A DNA stretch of 64,000 nucleotides from Flavobacteriales bacterium 33_180_T64 (lineage in GTDB: Bacteria; Bacteroidota; Bacteroidia; Flavobacteriales; Flavobacteriaceae). Numbering within the stretch: the first letter of the stretch is position 1; every line of letters begins with the position of its first letter. Location: the NCBI GenBank assembly GCA_002162685.1, contig MAAQ01000014.1, forward strand, positions 1 through 64,000, written 5' to 3'. A model generated the notes under the pieces. It saw only the letters and a list, made by a program, of their open reading frames with translations. It had not been told where the DNA came from and did not search any database. This document shows, piece by piece, positions 27,346 through 38,797 of this stretch. The position numbers and the translations under genes were made by a program.

Positions 27346-28223
27346 GATTAAAAGATATTTTAGAAATTTATCATAAAGAGTTAGATGAACGCTTCGGAGT
27401 GCATGAAGTTGATTCGTTTTTTAATCTCGTTATTGAGCGTTATTTAAATCTTAAGAGAATTCATTTGGTTCTAAAACCTGAGTATAGCGTTACAAAAACT
27501 GAAGAACAACCCCTTTTTGAAGCGCTAAGCTTACTTAAACTAGAAAATCCAATTCAGTATATACTTGGTGAAACCGAATTTTATGGTTTGCCGTTTAATG
27601 TGAATAAATATACGTTAATACCAAGGCCTGAAACTGAGGAGTTAGTAGATTGGATACTTACAGAGCATTTAAAGTGCGAAGATAAATTACAGTTGAAAAT
27701 CTTAGATATTGGAACTGGAACCGGATGTATTGCAATTTCATTAGCTCATAATTTACCAAAAGCAAAAATTTTGGCATTAGATGTTTCTGAAGAAGCATTA
27801 CATGTAGCGAAACAAAATGCAGTGCTAAATCGTGTAGATATTGAATTTATACATAATAACATTCTAGATTATCGTTATGTTGACAGTATTTCGAAATCTC
27901 ACAAGTTTGATGTTATCGTATCTAATCCGCCTTATGTTCGTGATTTAGAAAAAGCCGAAATACAACCCAATGTTCTTGACAATGAACCGCATTTAGCGTT
28001 ATTTGTTACAGATGATAATCCGTTGCAATTTTATGAAGCTATATGTGAATTTGCTCAATTACATCTTAAAGATAAAGGAATACTATATTTTGAAATTAAT
28101 GAATATCTAGGACCTGAGATGATTCAACTTTTAGAAACGTTTGATTTTAAAAATATTGAATTAAAGAAAGATATTTTTGGAAAGGATAGAATGATTAAAG
28201 GTATTAAAAGGTTAATCGATTAA
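27342..28223 (+). CDS. prmC: Release factor glutamine methyltransferase
   Basis: PrmC methylates the glutamine of the GGQ loop in peptide release factors. From ATG 27342 (MRLKDILEIYHKELDE) it is 293 aa. The markers are IQYILGETEFYGLPFNVNKYTLIPRPETEELVDWIL, motif I ILDIGTGTGCIAISLA and the catalytic VSNPPYV. The track start at 27315 is a TTG inside the GNAT gene; the ATGA overlap at 27342-27345 is the more likely start. Its 3' end overlaps the convergent GH2 gene by 12 bp. Confidence 0.95.
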   Translation: MRLKDILEIYHKELDERFGVHEVDSFFNLVIERYLNLKRIHLVLKPEYSVTKTEEQPLFEALSLLKLENPIQYILGETEFYGLPFNVNKYTLIPRPETEELVDWILTEHLKCEDKLQLKILDIGTGTGCIAISLAHNLPKAKILALDVSEEALHVAKQNAVLNRVDIEFIHNNILDYRYVDSISKSHKFDVIVSNPPYVRDLEKAEIQPNVLDNEPHLALFVTDDNPLQFYEAICEFAQLHLKDKGILYFEINEYLGPEMIQLLETFDFKNIELKKDIFGKDRMIKGIKRLID

Positions 28224-30692
28224 TCTATTTAAGGTTTTGATTTTTAAATATTCCATGTTATTTGCTTCTGTTTCAAATTCAATTTGTAGCGTTTCATTAG
28301 GCATTAAATCAAAATAATTATCACTAAAATGACCTTTGGTATTGGTGTATAAAAATACATTTTTTTGAAGGGTTGTGCTTTTTAATGTGATTTGAAACCC
28401 GCTATTAATTTTTGTAATTGTTTGTTCTATTGGTGCTTTTTTTAGTTTTAAGTCTTTAGGTTTAGCTAAGTAAAAATAGGAATAGGAGTCATTAAATAAT
28501 GTAGTAATTATTACTTCATCCTTATTAATATCTAGTGCTTTTAAATCTTGCTTATGGATTAATGTGCTTGAGCTGCCTTTAATGTTAGAATGGATTGAGC
28601 TTCCCATAATAAGTTTTCCGTTAAAATTTATCATTTGAATTCTGAAAGAACCTTCTATGGTATCCAATCCATCATTTATTATATATGTTTTTAAAGTGTC
28701 ATTTTTAATCACATTTGATACCAATACATTCTCAAAACTCTTTTTAGCGTGATAGTGTAATGCTTTCCAATTTCCGAAGTGATCAATACTCGACCAAGAC
28801 ACAGCTGGCCAACAATCATTTAATTGCCAATAGAGAGTTCCCATATTATATGGTTTAGCTCTGCGATGAGCTTCAATGCCTTTTGTGACTCCATAAGCTT
28901 GTAATAACTGACTTACATATACGTAGTCTTCAGGAGTGTTAGGAACAGGGAAATCACGCTTCATATACTCGTCAATGAGTTGAAATCCACGACCATGTTT
29001 TTGATGCTTTTTAAAGCCTTCAGAATCGATCTCAATAGAATCACTCTGATTGATATAGCGAATGGCTGCATAATTTGGAAACGACTGAAACCCAAACTCA
29101 CTCATAAATCGTGGGACATTATTTTCTAAATGTTCAAATGGGTAAGCATCATGCCAAATCCACCAATCGTGAGCGTCACCTTCTGTTTTATATTTAGGAT
29201 TGCCACGACCATATCTTGGCGACGATTCCCAGTAATCTGTGTCTGTTAGTTGACTTACCGTATTAGGTAAAATAGAATCAAATACTTTGAGGTAACTATT
29301 CCAAATATCATCTTTTTCTTCATCACTTCTATTAGCTTTCCAACCCCAGCGATGCCAACCTTCAGAACTTTCATTATTGCCACACCATAATACTATTGAA
29401 GCATGGTTTCGTAAGCGTGTAATATTTTGAGAAGCTTCACGTTGCACATTATTAAGAAAGTCTTTGTCACCAGGATACATAGCGCAAGCAAACATGAAGT
29501 CTTGCCATAATAGGATGCCTTTTTCATCACATAAATTGTAGAAAATGTCATTTTCATAAATACCACCACCCCAAACTCTAAGCATATTCATATTCGCATC
29601 TACAACATCGTTAAGTAGTTTTTTGTAATGTAGATTAGAGACTTGATTTTGCATACTATTTTGAGGAATGTAATTTGCACCTTTCATGTAAACCGGAATA
29701 CCATTGATTTTAAAATAAAACGATTCTCCTTTAGTGTCTTTCTCATTAACCAATTCAATAGTTCGCAGCCCTTTTTTTACTGAAATACTGTCAAGGATTT
29801 TATTGTCATCGCGAACAACAACCTTAATGTCGTATAAATAAGGTTCGCCAAGGTTGTGAGGCCACCAAAATTTTGGGTTTTGGATTTTGATATCTATAGG
29901 ATTAAGGGTGTATTTGAGCTCCTTTTGTTTATTTTCATATGTTTTGTTTAATTTTCCATTGATATAAATATCATAGTCTAATTCCTTGTGGTCAATTCTT
30001 TCTTCGTTAAGTTTAATTCTTAGATAGGCAAATTCAGTATTTAAATCAAGTTGTTCAGCATAAATATCTACTAATTTGAAGTCATCCCATGCCTCTAGAT
30101 TTATAGATCGCCAAATACCACTCGTATTGAGTTTTGGTCCCCAATCCCAGCCATATTGAAACTGTGCTTTTCTCGTAAAAATGCGATTGCCTTCTGGAAG
30201 CTGGTAATTTAATTTTGTTTTCTCTTGTGCTTCGGAAATGGATGTGCGTTCAAATACAATGTGTAAATCATTTTGAGATTTTAGAGCAGGTTTTACGTTA
30301 ACCGTAAATTCTCTGAATGCATTATTGGTTTCAAGAATCAAACTATCATTTAAAAATACAGAAGCATAAGTGTCTAAGCCTTCAAAATGGAGTTCAATGT
30401 GTTTCTTTTCTAAGGTTTCTTTATCTACGAAAAAACTTGTGCTGTATTCCCAATCGGTTTCTGAAATCCATTGCAGGCTATCTTCATTTGCTTTAATAAA
30501 AGGATGATTTATAAGTTTGTTGTCTAGCAAATCAGAATGCACATTCCCAGGAACTATTGCCGATTTCCAAATCGAATCGTTAACAGCTTTGAAAGACCAG
30601 TCACTATGTAAATCAATGCTTAGAGGAATCTCATGTTTAGGCTGGCAGCTCATTAGAGTGATTAGAAAAATGATACAAAAACTATGCTTCAT
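28212..30692 (-). CDS. GH2 beta-mannosidase lipoprotein
   Basis: An 826-aa exo-acting glycoside hydrolase of family 2, beta-mannosidase type. A lipoprotein signal (IIFLITLMSC, Cys16) places it at the envelope. The jelly-roll N-domain and Ig-like domain lead to the TIM barrel: MLRVWGGGIYENDIFYNLCDEKGILLWQDFMFACAMYP, acid/base glutamate in LWCGNNESSEGW, and nucleophile in PRFMSEFGFQSFP. It would remove the beta-mannose of N-glycan cores or mannan fragments. It overlaps cutC by 11 bp in a unit with a GH20 hexosaminidase, which fits stepwise glycan degradation. Confidence 0.92.
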   Translation of the reverse strand: MKHSFCIIFLITLMSCQPKHEIPLSIDLHSDWSFKAVNDSIWKSAIVPGNVHSDLLDNKLINHPFIKANEDSLQWISETDWEYSTSFFVDKETLEKKHIELHFEGLDTYASVFLNDSLILETNNAFREFTVNVKPALKSQNDLHIVFERTSISEAQEKTKLNYQLPEGNRIFTRKAQFQYGWDWGPKLNTSGIWRSINLEAWDDFKLVDIYAEQLDLNTEFAYLRIKLNEERIDHKELDYDIYINGKLNKTYENKQKELKYTLNPIDIKIQNPKFWWPHNLGEPYLYDIKVVVRDDNKILDSISVKKGLRTIELVNEKDTKGESFYFKINGIPVYMKGANYIPQNSMQNQVSNLHYKKLLNDVVDANMNMLRVWGGGIYENDIFYNLCDEKGILLWQDFMFACAMYPGDKDFLNNVQREASQNITRLRNHASIVLWCGNNESSEGWHRWGWKANRSDEEKDDIWNSYLKVFDSILPNTVSQLTDTDYWESSPRYGRGNPKYKTEGDAHDWWIWHDAYPFEHLENNVPRFMSEFGFQSFPNYAAIRYINQSDSIEIDSEGFKKHQKHGRGFQLIDEYMKRDFPVPNTPEDYVYVSQLLQAYGVTKGIEAHRRAKPYNMGTLYWQLNDCWPAVSWSSIDHFGNWKALHYHAKKSFENVLVSNVIKNDTLKTYIINDGLDTIEGSFRIQMINFNGKLIMGSSIHSNIKGSSSTLIHKQDLKALDINKDEVIITTLFNDSYSYFYLAKPKDLKLKKAPIEQTITKINSGFQITLKSTTLQKNVFLYTNTKGHFSDNYFDLMPNETLQIEFETEANNMEYLKIKTLNRLID

Positions 30693-31389
30693 TATTAATT
30701 GCTTTTAAAATGGCTTTAATTTCTTTTGTGCTAGATACTGTTTGAGGGATGCTTCCAAAATATTCTGAAGACTTAGTATTGATGACTTCAGAGGCAGAGG
30801 CATGAATCTCATCAAAACCTTCTGCTTTAAATGCTTTAACATTTTTAGAAGAAATTCCACTTCCAACTAAAATAGTGATCCTCTTTTTAGCTTGTTGTTT
30901 TAGCTTTTTTAAGAGATCTAAGCCTTGGGCAGCTTTTGGCTGTTGTCCAGAAGTTAAAATACGATCAATTCCTAAATCAATAAGTTGCTCTAAAGTAATC
31001 ATAGGATTTGGAACCATATCAAAGGCACGATGAAAGGTAAATGGTAACGGTTTTGATAACTCGACAAGTTCACGAGTTCTTGTAATGTCAATCGTATTAT
31101 CAGGATTTAAAATTCCTGAAACAATTCCATGACAACCAAGAGATTTGCAAATTTTGATATTGTTTTTGATGATTTCAAATTCGTCTTCAGTATAACAAAA
31201 ATTACCACTTCTTGGTCTGATTAATACGAAGGTTTCAATATCTAAATTTGAAGTTACTTGCTTAACTAAACCATAACTAGGTGTGATGCCGCCAATAAAT
31301 AATTCACTACAGAGTTCGATGCGTTGCGCTCCAGCGTTTTGAGCATTTTTAGCCGATTGGTATGAGTTGGCACAGATTTCTAAGAGCAT
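30682..31389 (-). CDS. cutC: CutC family protein
   Basis: A 235-aa TIM-barrel protein: LEICANSYQSAKNAQNAGAQRIELCSEL at the N-terminus, FVLIRPRSGNFCYTEDE, and LPFTFHRAFDMVPNP, all CutC signatures. CutC was first linked to copper homeostasis in E. coli, but later work questioned that role, and no enzymatic activity is firmly set. Here it is locked between two glycoside hydrolase genes (1-bp gap and 11-bp overlap), which hints at a sugar-related role; this is inference. Confidence 0.93.
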   Translation of the reverse strand: MLLEICANSYQSAKNAQNAGAQRIELCSELFIGGITPSYGLVKQVTSNLDIETFVLIRPRSGNFCYTEDEFEIIKNNIKICKSLGCHGIVSGILNPDNTIDITRTRELVELSKPLPFTFHRAFDMVPNPMITLEQLIDLGIDRILTSGQQPKAAQGLDLLKKLKQQAKKRITILVGSGISSKNVKAFKAEGFDEIHASASEVINTKSSEYFGSIPQTVSSTKEIKAILKAINNEA

Positions 31390-31390
31390 A

Positions 31391-33676
31391 TTAATTTACT
31401 ATTATTTCGTCAATAAATGTCCAAGCCTTATTGCCAGCGCCTTGTTTTTTGTCTGGGATGATGCCAAAGTTGGGGACAATTATATTAATATATCTTGCTT
31501 TGCGAATGGTATTGGTTTTTACGTTCAGAATTAAATCGTTAGAGGTTTTTATCTTCTCATAAAACGTTATATACTCAGCTTCTATATCAGTTTTGTGTCT
31601 GATTTTTAATTCTTTAGGAGCATAAATCCATTGCCCATTGCTATTGTAGAATCTAGTTTCAAAAGAATTAATCTCAGTTACCTCTCCCAAATCAATGGTA
31701 ATCTCAATATCTTCTCCCCAAAAGCCTAACCACTCTTTGTCTCCATAACGCGTATTGCTTCCTGAAATGCCATTTATTAAGCCTTTAGGCCCACTTCCCG
31801 AGTAAGAGCTATGAGGTGTTTTGTTAATAGTGATTTTTTTACCAACGGCTTTATGGTAATTAATAGTTTCAGAAAAGATATTTCCTAAGCGTTTTTCAGA
31901 ATCAAAAACAGCGGCTTTAATATTTGTGTTTTTAGTAATAGAAATAGGCTTAGTGTAAATTTCAGAAGTTAGTGTTGGTTCGTTATTGTCTAAAGTGTAT
32001 CTAATCGTTTTATCTTTAATAGTAGATGAAAGCGTATAAGATGTTGTTTTGTTTTCTGAAATGAGCTCACCTGAAATTTCATATAAATGATTTGCGTAAT
32101 TAATATCCAAAGCATCTAGGCGTTTATTAAAATACTCTACGCGTTTTACAAAATCACTATAGTTTTTATTACTGCTTTGAGACCAGACCACTTCACTCAT
32201 AGCAAGTATTCTGGGAAAGGCCATATATTCAACTTGATCTTCGGTAGACATGTATTCTGTCCAAATATTACCTTGAGCACCTAAAATGTATTTAGCTTCT
32301 TCTTTATTTAATTCTAATGGAATAGGATTAAAGTCATACACTTTTTCTAATGGAAGAAATCCGCCAATCGCTGTAGGTTCATCTGGATTTGTAGATTGGT
32401 AGTAGTCAAAGTAACAATGTGAGGTTGGTGTCATTACGACATTGTGTTTTTGCTTTGCCGCTTTTACAGCGCCTTTAGTTCCTCGCCAAGACATTACTGT
32501 AGCATTTGGTGCTAATCCGCCTTCAAGGATTTCATCCCAGCCAATAATTTGTTTGCCTTTTGAGTTAAGATATTTTTCAATACGAGTGATGAAATAGTTT
32601 TGTAATTCGTGTTCGTTTTTTAAGTTTTCTGTTTTAATACGGTTTTGGCAATGTTGGCAAGTCTTCCATTTGGTTTTAGGTGCTTCGTCACCACCAATAT
32701 GAATATACTCACTTGGAAAAAGCGCTATAACTTCGTCTAATACATCTTCTAAAAAAACAAATGTTTCATCTTTAGAGCAGTAAATAGGATCAAAAACACC
32801 CCATTTTGTAGCGACATTAACTTGTTCTCCAGTGCAGCTTAAATTTGGATATGCAGCAATAGCAGCTTGCGCATGTCCTGGTAATTCAATTTCGGGAATA
32901 ACAGTGACATGGCGCGATTGAGCATAGGAAACAATTTCTTTAACTTCTTCTTGTGTGTAAAATCCGCCATAACGTTTCTTATCAAATTGATGAGGTTGGT
33001 CACTATAATGTCCAATTAAAGTTTCATTCCTATAAGCGGCAACCTCTTGAAGTTTTGGGTATTTTTTAATTTCAATGCGCCATCCTTGATCTTCAGTTAG
33101 ATGCCAGTGGAAAGTGTTCATTTTAAGCATTGCGAGTGCATCAATATATTTTTTAATGAAGTCTACCGAAAATAAATGCCTTCCAACATCAAGATGCATT
33201 CCGCGATATTTAAATTGAGGAGCATCAGTAATAGTCATACATTGGATGCTTATTTTTTCTTCGGAAAGTGAACCGTTTTCAAATGCTTCAGGTAGTAATT
33301 GTCGTAATGTTTGAACAGCATAAAAGGCGCCTTGGTCTGTTTTAGCTCTGATTTTTATTTGATACGGAAGGATTTCAAGCGTATAGCCCTCTGTGTTTTC
33401 AATAGTTTCATCGAGAATAAATTGAATGTCGTTGTTGTTATCTAATTCAATATTGCTATGGTCTTCAATGTAGTTTTTTAAGAATTCAGCAGAAATTTTA
33501 AAGGTGTTATCATAGGACAGTGCAACCTTGCTATTGAGTGCAAAATATCCATCTCTAATAGTTTGGTTATTTGGAATTGGAATGATTTGTGGAATTTTAG
33601 TAGTATACTCTTCAGATTTACAACTGAATAAAAAGCTGATAAAAACACTGAAGACTACAATTTTTTTGAAAGACAT
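31391..33676 (-). CDS. GH20 beta-N-acetylhexosaminidase lipoprotein
   Basis: A 761-aa exo-hexosaminidase releasing terminal GlcNAc or GalNAc. A lipoprotein signal (VVFSVFISFLFSC) is followed by a GH20b N-domain and the catalytic barrel from about residue 155: FKYRGMHLDVGRHLFSVDFIKKYIDALA, EIELPGHAQAAIAAYP and the Asp-Glu pair in IHIGGDEAPK. After the barrel come a chitobiase-type C-terminal domain (RYTLDNNEPTLTSEIYTKPI) and a discoidin-like F5/8-C module (about 620-760, LGEVTEINSFETRFYNSNGQW). It is first gene of the GH20-cutC-GH2 unit. Confidence 0.94.
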   Translation of the reverse strand: MSFKKIVVFSVFISFLFSCKSEEYTTKIPQIIPIPNNQTIRDGYFALNSKVALSYDNTFKISAEFLKNYIEDHSNIELDNNNDIQFILDETIENTEGYTLEILPYQIKIRAKTDQGAFYAVQTLRQLLPEAFENGSLSEEKISIQCMTITDAPQFKYRGMHLDVGRHLFSVDFIKKYIDALAMLKMNTFHWHLTEDQGWRIEIKKYPKLQEVAAYRNETLIGHYSDQPHQFDKKRYGGFYTQEEVKEIVSYAQSRHVTVIPEIELPGHAQAAIAAYPNLSCTGEQVNVATKWGVFDPIYCSKDETFVFLEDVLDEVIALFPSEYIHIGGDEAPKTKWKTCQHCQNRIKTENLKNEHELQNYFITRIEKYLNSKGKQIIGWDEILEGGLAPNATVMSWRGTKGAVKAAKQKHNVVMTPTSHCYFDYYQSTNPDEPTAIGGFLPLEKVYDFNPIPLELNKEEAKYILGAQGNIWTEYMSTEDQVEYMAFPRILAMSEVVWSQSSNKNYSDFVKRVEYFNKRLDALDINYANHLYEISGELISENKTTSYTLSSTIKDKTIRYTLDNNEPTLTSEIYTKPISITKNTNIKAAVFDSEKRLGNIFSETINYHKAVGKKITINKTPHSSYSGSGPKGLINGISGSNTRYGDKEWLGFWGEDIEITIDLGEVTEINSFETRFYNSNGQWIYAPKELKIRHKTDIEAEYITFYEKIKTSNDLILNVKTNTIRKARYINIIVPNFGIIPDKKQGAGNKAWTFIDEIIVN

Positions 33677-33718
33677 TTTAGTATATTAGATGCTTTAAAT
33701 ATAAGGTAAAAAAGATAA

Positions 33719-35734
<2,016 letters not shown>

Positions 35735-35801
35735 AACTCCTACAATAACTGAATTTAAATCGATTAAATGCGTTTTTATTCGTTTACATGTATTTTTTTT
35801 G

Positions 35802-35809
35802 TATGTTTG
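35802..35809 (+). promoter_or_regulatory. Candidate -7 element for the first eight-helix membrane gene
   Basis: TATGTTTG, matching TAnnTTTG, ends 22 bp before ATG 35832. The surrounding AAATCGAT...CGTTTACATGTATTTTT sequence resembles the region upstream of the paralogue at 37091. Confidence 0.5.
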
Positions 35810-35831
35810 TTGCGTTGCTAATGAGCAAGTT

Positions 35832-36575
35832 ATGAGCATAAAAAAAATTTTAGGAATTCTACTTATACTATTGAGTATATTGTTTTTGGGATTGCAGTCT
35901 TTAGGGCGTGAGCTTGATGCTTTTGGAATAAAGGCTTTGGCGATGTTTATGCTTACTGTGTATTATATTTTTACAGTAAAGAAAAAGCATATTCTTTTCC
36001 TGTTATTTGTAATTATATATGCATCAGCCGAGATTCATAATTACTTGACTTATAATGTGCTTCCGCCTGATGGTTCTGAAATAGATATACATTATGTCTT
36101 AGGCAATTTGCTATATGTTTTAGCGTATGTGTTTTTAATTGCCAGAATTTTTTCGATAATGAATTTTAAAAGGGCTATTTCAAAATTTCCACTTCAATCA
36201 TTATTGCTTTTTGTTTTAGGAATATTTGTGGTAAATATGATTACAGATTTATCTGTGCCAGAGATTGAGTATGATTACTCTTATGCTGTGGAGATGGTGT
36301 ATAATACAGTAATTATGTTTTTAGTGTGTTTGGCTTTGATTAATTATATGTATAATGATACCAAAAAGTCAATGAATCTTCTTATAGGTGCAATTTGTAT
36401 TGTGTTTTCGGAGGTTATACAAATAGCTTATTATTATATTACAGATTTAGATAATACACTAAGTGTTATATATTCATTCTTTTTAGTTGGAGCTTTTGTT
36501 TTCTTTTATCTACAATCTAGATTAACTCAAGAGTATAATACGATTTATGAGGAGCAACAAGATTTAAAAGTTTAA
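35832..36575 (+). CDS. Polytopic membrane protein, YhhN-like topology
   Basis: A 247-aa protein with about eight hydrophobic helices and little else, starting MSIKKILGILLILLSILFLGL. The track start at 35799 is a TTG inside the promoter; ATG 35832 is preferred. Helix spacing and a short conserved-looking sixth-to-seventh segment (LIGAICIVFSEVIQIAYYYI) resemble the protein encoded at 37091-37867, which in turn resembles YhhN/TMEM86-type (lysoplasmalogenase) proteins. That homology is tentative and the catalytic residues are not evident. Its 3' end overlaps the convergent DoxX gene by 12 bp. Confidence 0.65.
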   Translation: MSIKKILGILLILLSILFLGLQSLGRELDAFGIKALAMFMLTVYYIFTVKKKHILFLLFVIIYASAEIHNYLTYNVLPPDGSEIDIHYVLGNLLYVLAYVFLIARIFSIMNFKRAISKFPLQSLLLFVLGIFVVNMITDLSVPEIEYDYSYAVEMVYNTVIMFLVCLALINYMYNDTKKSMNLLIGAICIVFSEVIQIAYYYITDLDNTLSVIYSFFLVGAFVFFYLQSRLTQEYNTIYEEQQDLKV

Positions 36576-36953
36576 TTTCTTTCCTATTATTGGGATATCT
36601 TTTTTATAGATGTAAATTACAGTTAGAGCCAGTAAAAATGTTGTTATAGCGGTATAAAATAATATGCCACCATCATTATTTATCTCGATTCCCAATTTTG
36701 TAAGATGCATCATAATGGCGCCTCCAATGATACCTAATGTTATTATTGCTCCAGCCCAAGCTGTTTTTCTAAATAAAAGTAAGAGGCCTGCAATAAGTTC
36801 GATGATACCAATTCCAATTCTACCAATAGGTTCTAAACCTACTTTTGTGAAAATATATACGCTGTCTACGTGTGCTGTAAACTTAAATCTTAAAGTCTGT
36901 ATTAAAATTAAAGCGATGATAATTCTTAATAATAATGGAATGTGTTTTTTCAT
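36564..36953 (-). CDS. DoxX-like membrane protein
   Basis: A 129-aa protein with four predicted helices (ILLRIIIALILIQTLRF, IGRIGIGIIELIAGLLLLF, WAGAIITLGIIGGAIMMHL, LFYTAITTFLLALTVIYIY). The pattern HVDSVYIFTKVGLEPIGRIGIGIIELIAG is typical of the DoxX/DoxD-like family. Members take part in redox or quinone-linked processes, but most, like this one, have no known role. It is convergent with the preceding membrane gene and divergent from the next one. Confidence 0.8.
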   Translation of the reverse strand: MKKHIPLLLRIIIALILIQTLRFKFTAHVDSVYIFTKVGLEPIGRIGIGIIELIAGLLLLFRKTAWAGAIITLGIIGGAIMMHLTKLGIEINNDGGILFYTAITTFLLALTVIYIYKKDIPIIGKKLNF

Positions 36954-37090
36954 AATATAAAGTGTATTGTTTATTAGACGATTATTAATTTAAAACATAC
37001 ATAAATATAAAAAAATCGATAAAACGCACGATAATTTCGTTAAAATGCGTATTTTTAATATATTTACATTATCTGATTATAAAATCTACC

Positions 37091-37867
37091 ATGCGAAAAA
37101 AATATAAATTAAAGCCAAATATGGCATTAGTTATCGTTTTAGTCCTACTCTTACTGAGTAGCTCTATAGCAGTATATTTTGATTTTATTATTGTATCTAA
37201 AATAGCAAAACTTATTTCAGTAACAATTTTGCTTACTTTTTATTTTTGTCAATTAAATAAAATGGCAAATGTATTTCTAACGATTTTTTTTGTGTTTTTT
37301 ATTGGAGATGCGTTTTCTGTTTTTGAGTTTGGAGATCTGGCTTATAAGCTATCGAAATCGATGTATATTGGAGCTTATCTGTTATTGGTTTTTGTGCTTT
37401 TAGGGAAATTAAAAAAAGTTAAATTTGAAGGCTTAGTAACAGTATATCTAGTATTAGTTTTACTATTAAACACTTATTTTTTATATGCGCTTTATAGTGT
37501 TGCGAAAGAAAATTTTGTAGACACTATAAACTTAGTCTTATACATCTGTCATGGGATTACTTTAATCGCTATGATGTATTTTGCTTTTGCAGTATATTTG
37601 AGTAGGGAAACTGCACAATCTATAACGTTTTTATTAATGGTGTTCTGTTTTGTGTTTTCCAATGCTCTAAATTATATCTGTAATCTATATGTTTATTATT
37701 GGATTTTTGAGGTTTTTGAAGGGGTATTACATACTTCTGGTTTATTCTTGCTTTATAAATATGTATACGATCACCATACGAATAGAAATAGTGATAAACG
37801 TATTAATCTAACAGCGTATTTTGTGCCAACTACCAATAAATTACGTGAAATTAGAGTGAATTTTTAA
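37091..37867 (+). CDS. Polytopic membrane protein, YhhN-like
   Basis: A 258-aa protein with about eight transmembrane helices and a 30-residue polar tail. The second/third helix region FLTIFFVFFIGDAFSVFEFGD has a GD pair placed like the conserved acidic residue of YhhN/TMEM86 lysoplasmalogenases, so it may be a distant member of that superfamily; this is inference. It appears paralogous to 35832-36575, with the same helix layout and a similar late segment (FCFVFSNALNYICNLYVYY). An imperfect -7 (TATATTTA) lies about 25 bp upstream. Confidence 0.65.
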   Translation: MRKKYKLKPNMALVIVLVLLLLSSSIAVYFDFIIVSKIAKLISVTILLTFYFCQLNKMANVFLTIFFVFFIGDAFSVFEFGDLAYKLSKSMYIGAYLLLVFVLLGKLKKVKFEGLVTVYLVLVLLLNTYFLYALYSVAKENFVDTINLVLYICHGITLIAMMYFAFAVYLSRETAQSITFLLMVFCFVFSNALNYICNLYVYYWIFEVFEGVLHTSGLFLLYKYVYDHHTNRNSDKRINLTAYFVPTTNKLREIRVNF

Positions 37868-37881
37868 TTGTATCAATTAGA

Positions 37882-38793
37882 TTACACAATAATAGATGTC
37901 CCGTTTGCTGATTTATTTTTATCTGTATCAAAGTAAAAATCTATTTTTCCTAGATTAATTCCGTAGCAACCTACTTGGTTTACAAGTAAATTTTTTCCTT
38001 CAGAATTTTTTACAACTGTGGGTTTCTTTAAAAATGTATGAGTGTGACCTCCAATAATTAAATCAATATCCTTTGTCGTTTCAGCTAATTTAAGATCACT
38101 AATTTTTTCTGAGTCATTTCTATAATTATAGCCCAAATGCGATAGGCATATAATAAGATCACATTGTTCATCGTTTTTTAGTATTCTTGTCATTTCTTGT
38201 GTGCTTTCAGTAGGGTCAAGATATACAGTTTCTTTGTACATTTTTTTGCCTACAAGCCCATCGAGTTCAATGCCTAAACCGAAAATTCCAATTTTAATTC
38301 CGTCTTTAATAATAATACGATACGGTTTTACATGTGTATCCATTATAGTATTAGAAAAATCATAATTTGCAGAAACAAAATCAAATTTTGCATGAGGTAA
38401 TTGCGCATAGAGGCCTTCAATGCCATTATCAAAATCGTGATTTCCAATAGTAGCAACATCGTACTTTAGCATGCTCATAAGCTTAAATTCTAATTCACCA
38501 CCATAATAGTTAAAGTATGGTGTGCCTTGAAATATATCTCCAGCATCTAATAATAATGTATTTGGATTCTTTTTTCTAATGCCTTCTATTAAACTAGCAC
38601 GCCTAGCAACACCACCTTGATTAGGGTTTCTTCCGTTGTCAGGACCAAATGCATCAATATGGCTATGTACATCATTAGTATGTAATATTGTGATTTTTTT
38701 TGATGCTGTAGCAAATGATGATAAACCCATTCCGCCAAGACCAATTAAAGTCGAAGCTGCAGCTGTTTGTTGTATAAACTCTCTTCTTTTCAT
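37882..38793 (-). CDS. Metallophosphatase, 5'-nucleotidase N-terminal (catalytic) domain
   Basis: A 303-aa calcineurin-like phosphoesterase matching the catalytic half of UshA-type 5'-nucleotidases: ILHTNDVHSHID, LLLDAGDIFQGTPYF, VATIGNHDFDNG, CLSHLGYN and IDLIIGGHTHTF supply the dimetal ligands. The N-terminus MKRREFIQQTAAASTLIGLGG is a twin-arginine-type signal, so it may be exported folded. It lacks the substrate-binding C-terminal domain, which is encoded by the gene 4 bp upstream in the same unit. Together they would release nucleosides from extracellular nucleotides. Confidence 0.92.
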   Translation of the reverse strand: MKRREFIQQTAAASTLIGLGGMGLSSFATASKKITILHTNDVHSHIDAFGPDNGRNPNQGGVARRASLIEGIRKKNPNTLLLDAGDIFQGTPYFNYYGGELEFKLMSMLKYDVATIGNHDFDNGIEGLYAQLPHAKFDFVSANYDFSNTIMDTHVKPYRIIIKDGIKIGIFGLGIELDGLVGKKMYKETVYLDPTESTQEMTRILKNDEQCDLIICLSHLGYNYRNDSEKISDLKLAETTKDIDLIIGGHTHTFLKKPTVVKNSEGKNLLVNQVGCYGINLGKIDFYFDTDKNKSANGTSIIV

Positions 38794-38797
38794 TTAA

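Noticed and set aside
36664-36960. 98-aa plus-strand ORF opposite the DoxX gene
   Set aside because: The minus-strand DoxX reading has four clean membrane helices and family motifs; the plus-strand frame is its antisense shadow.
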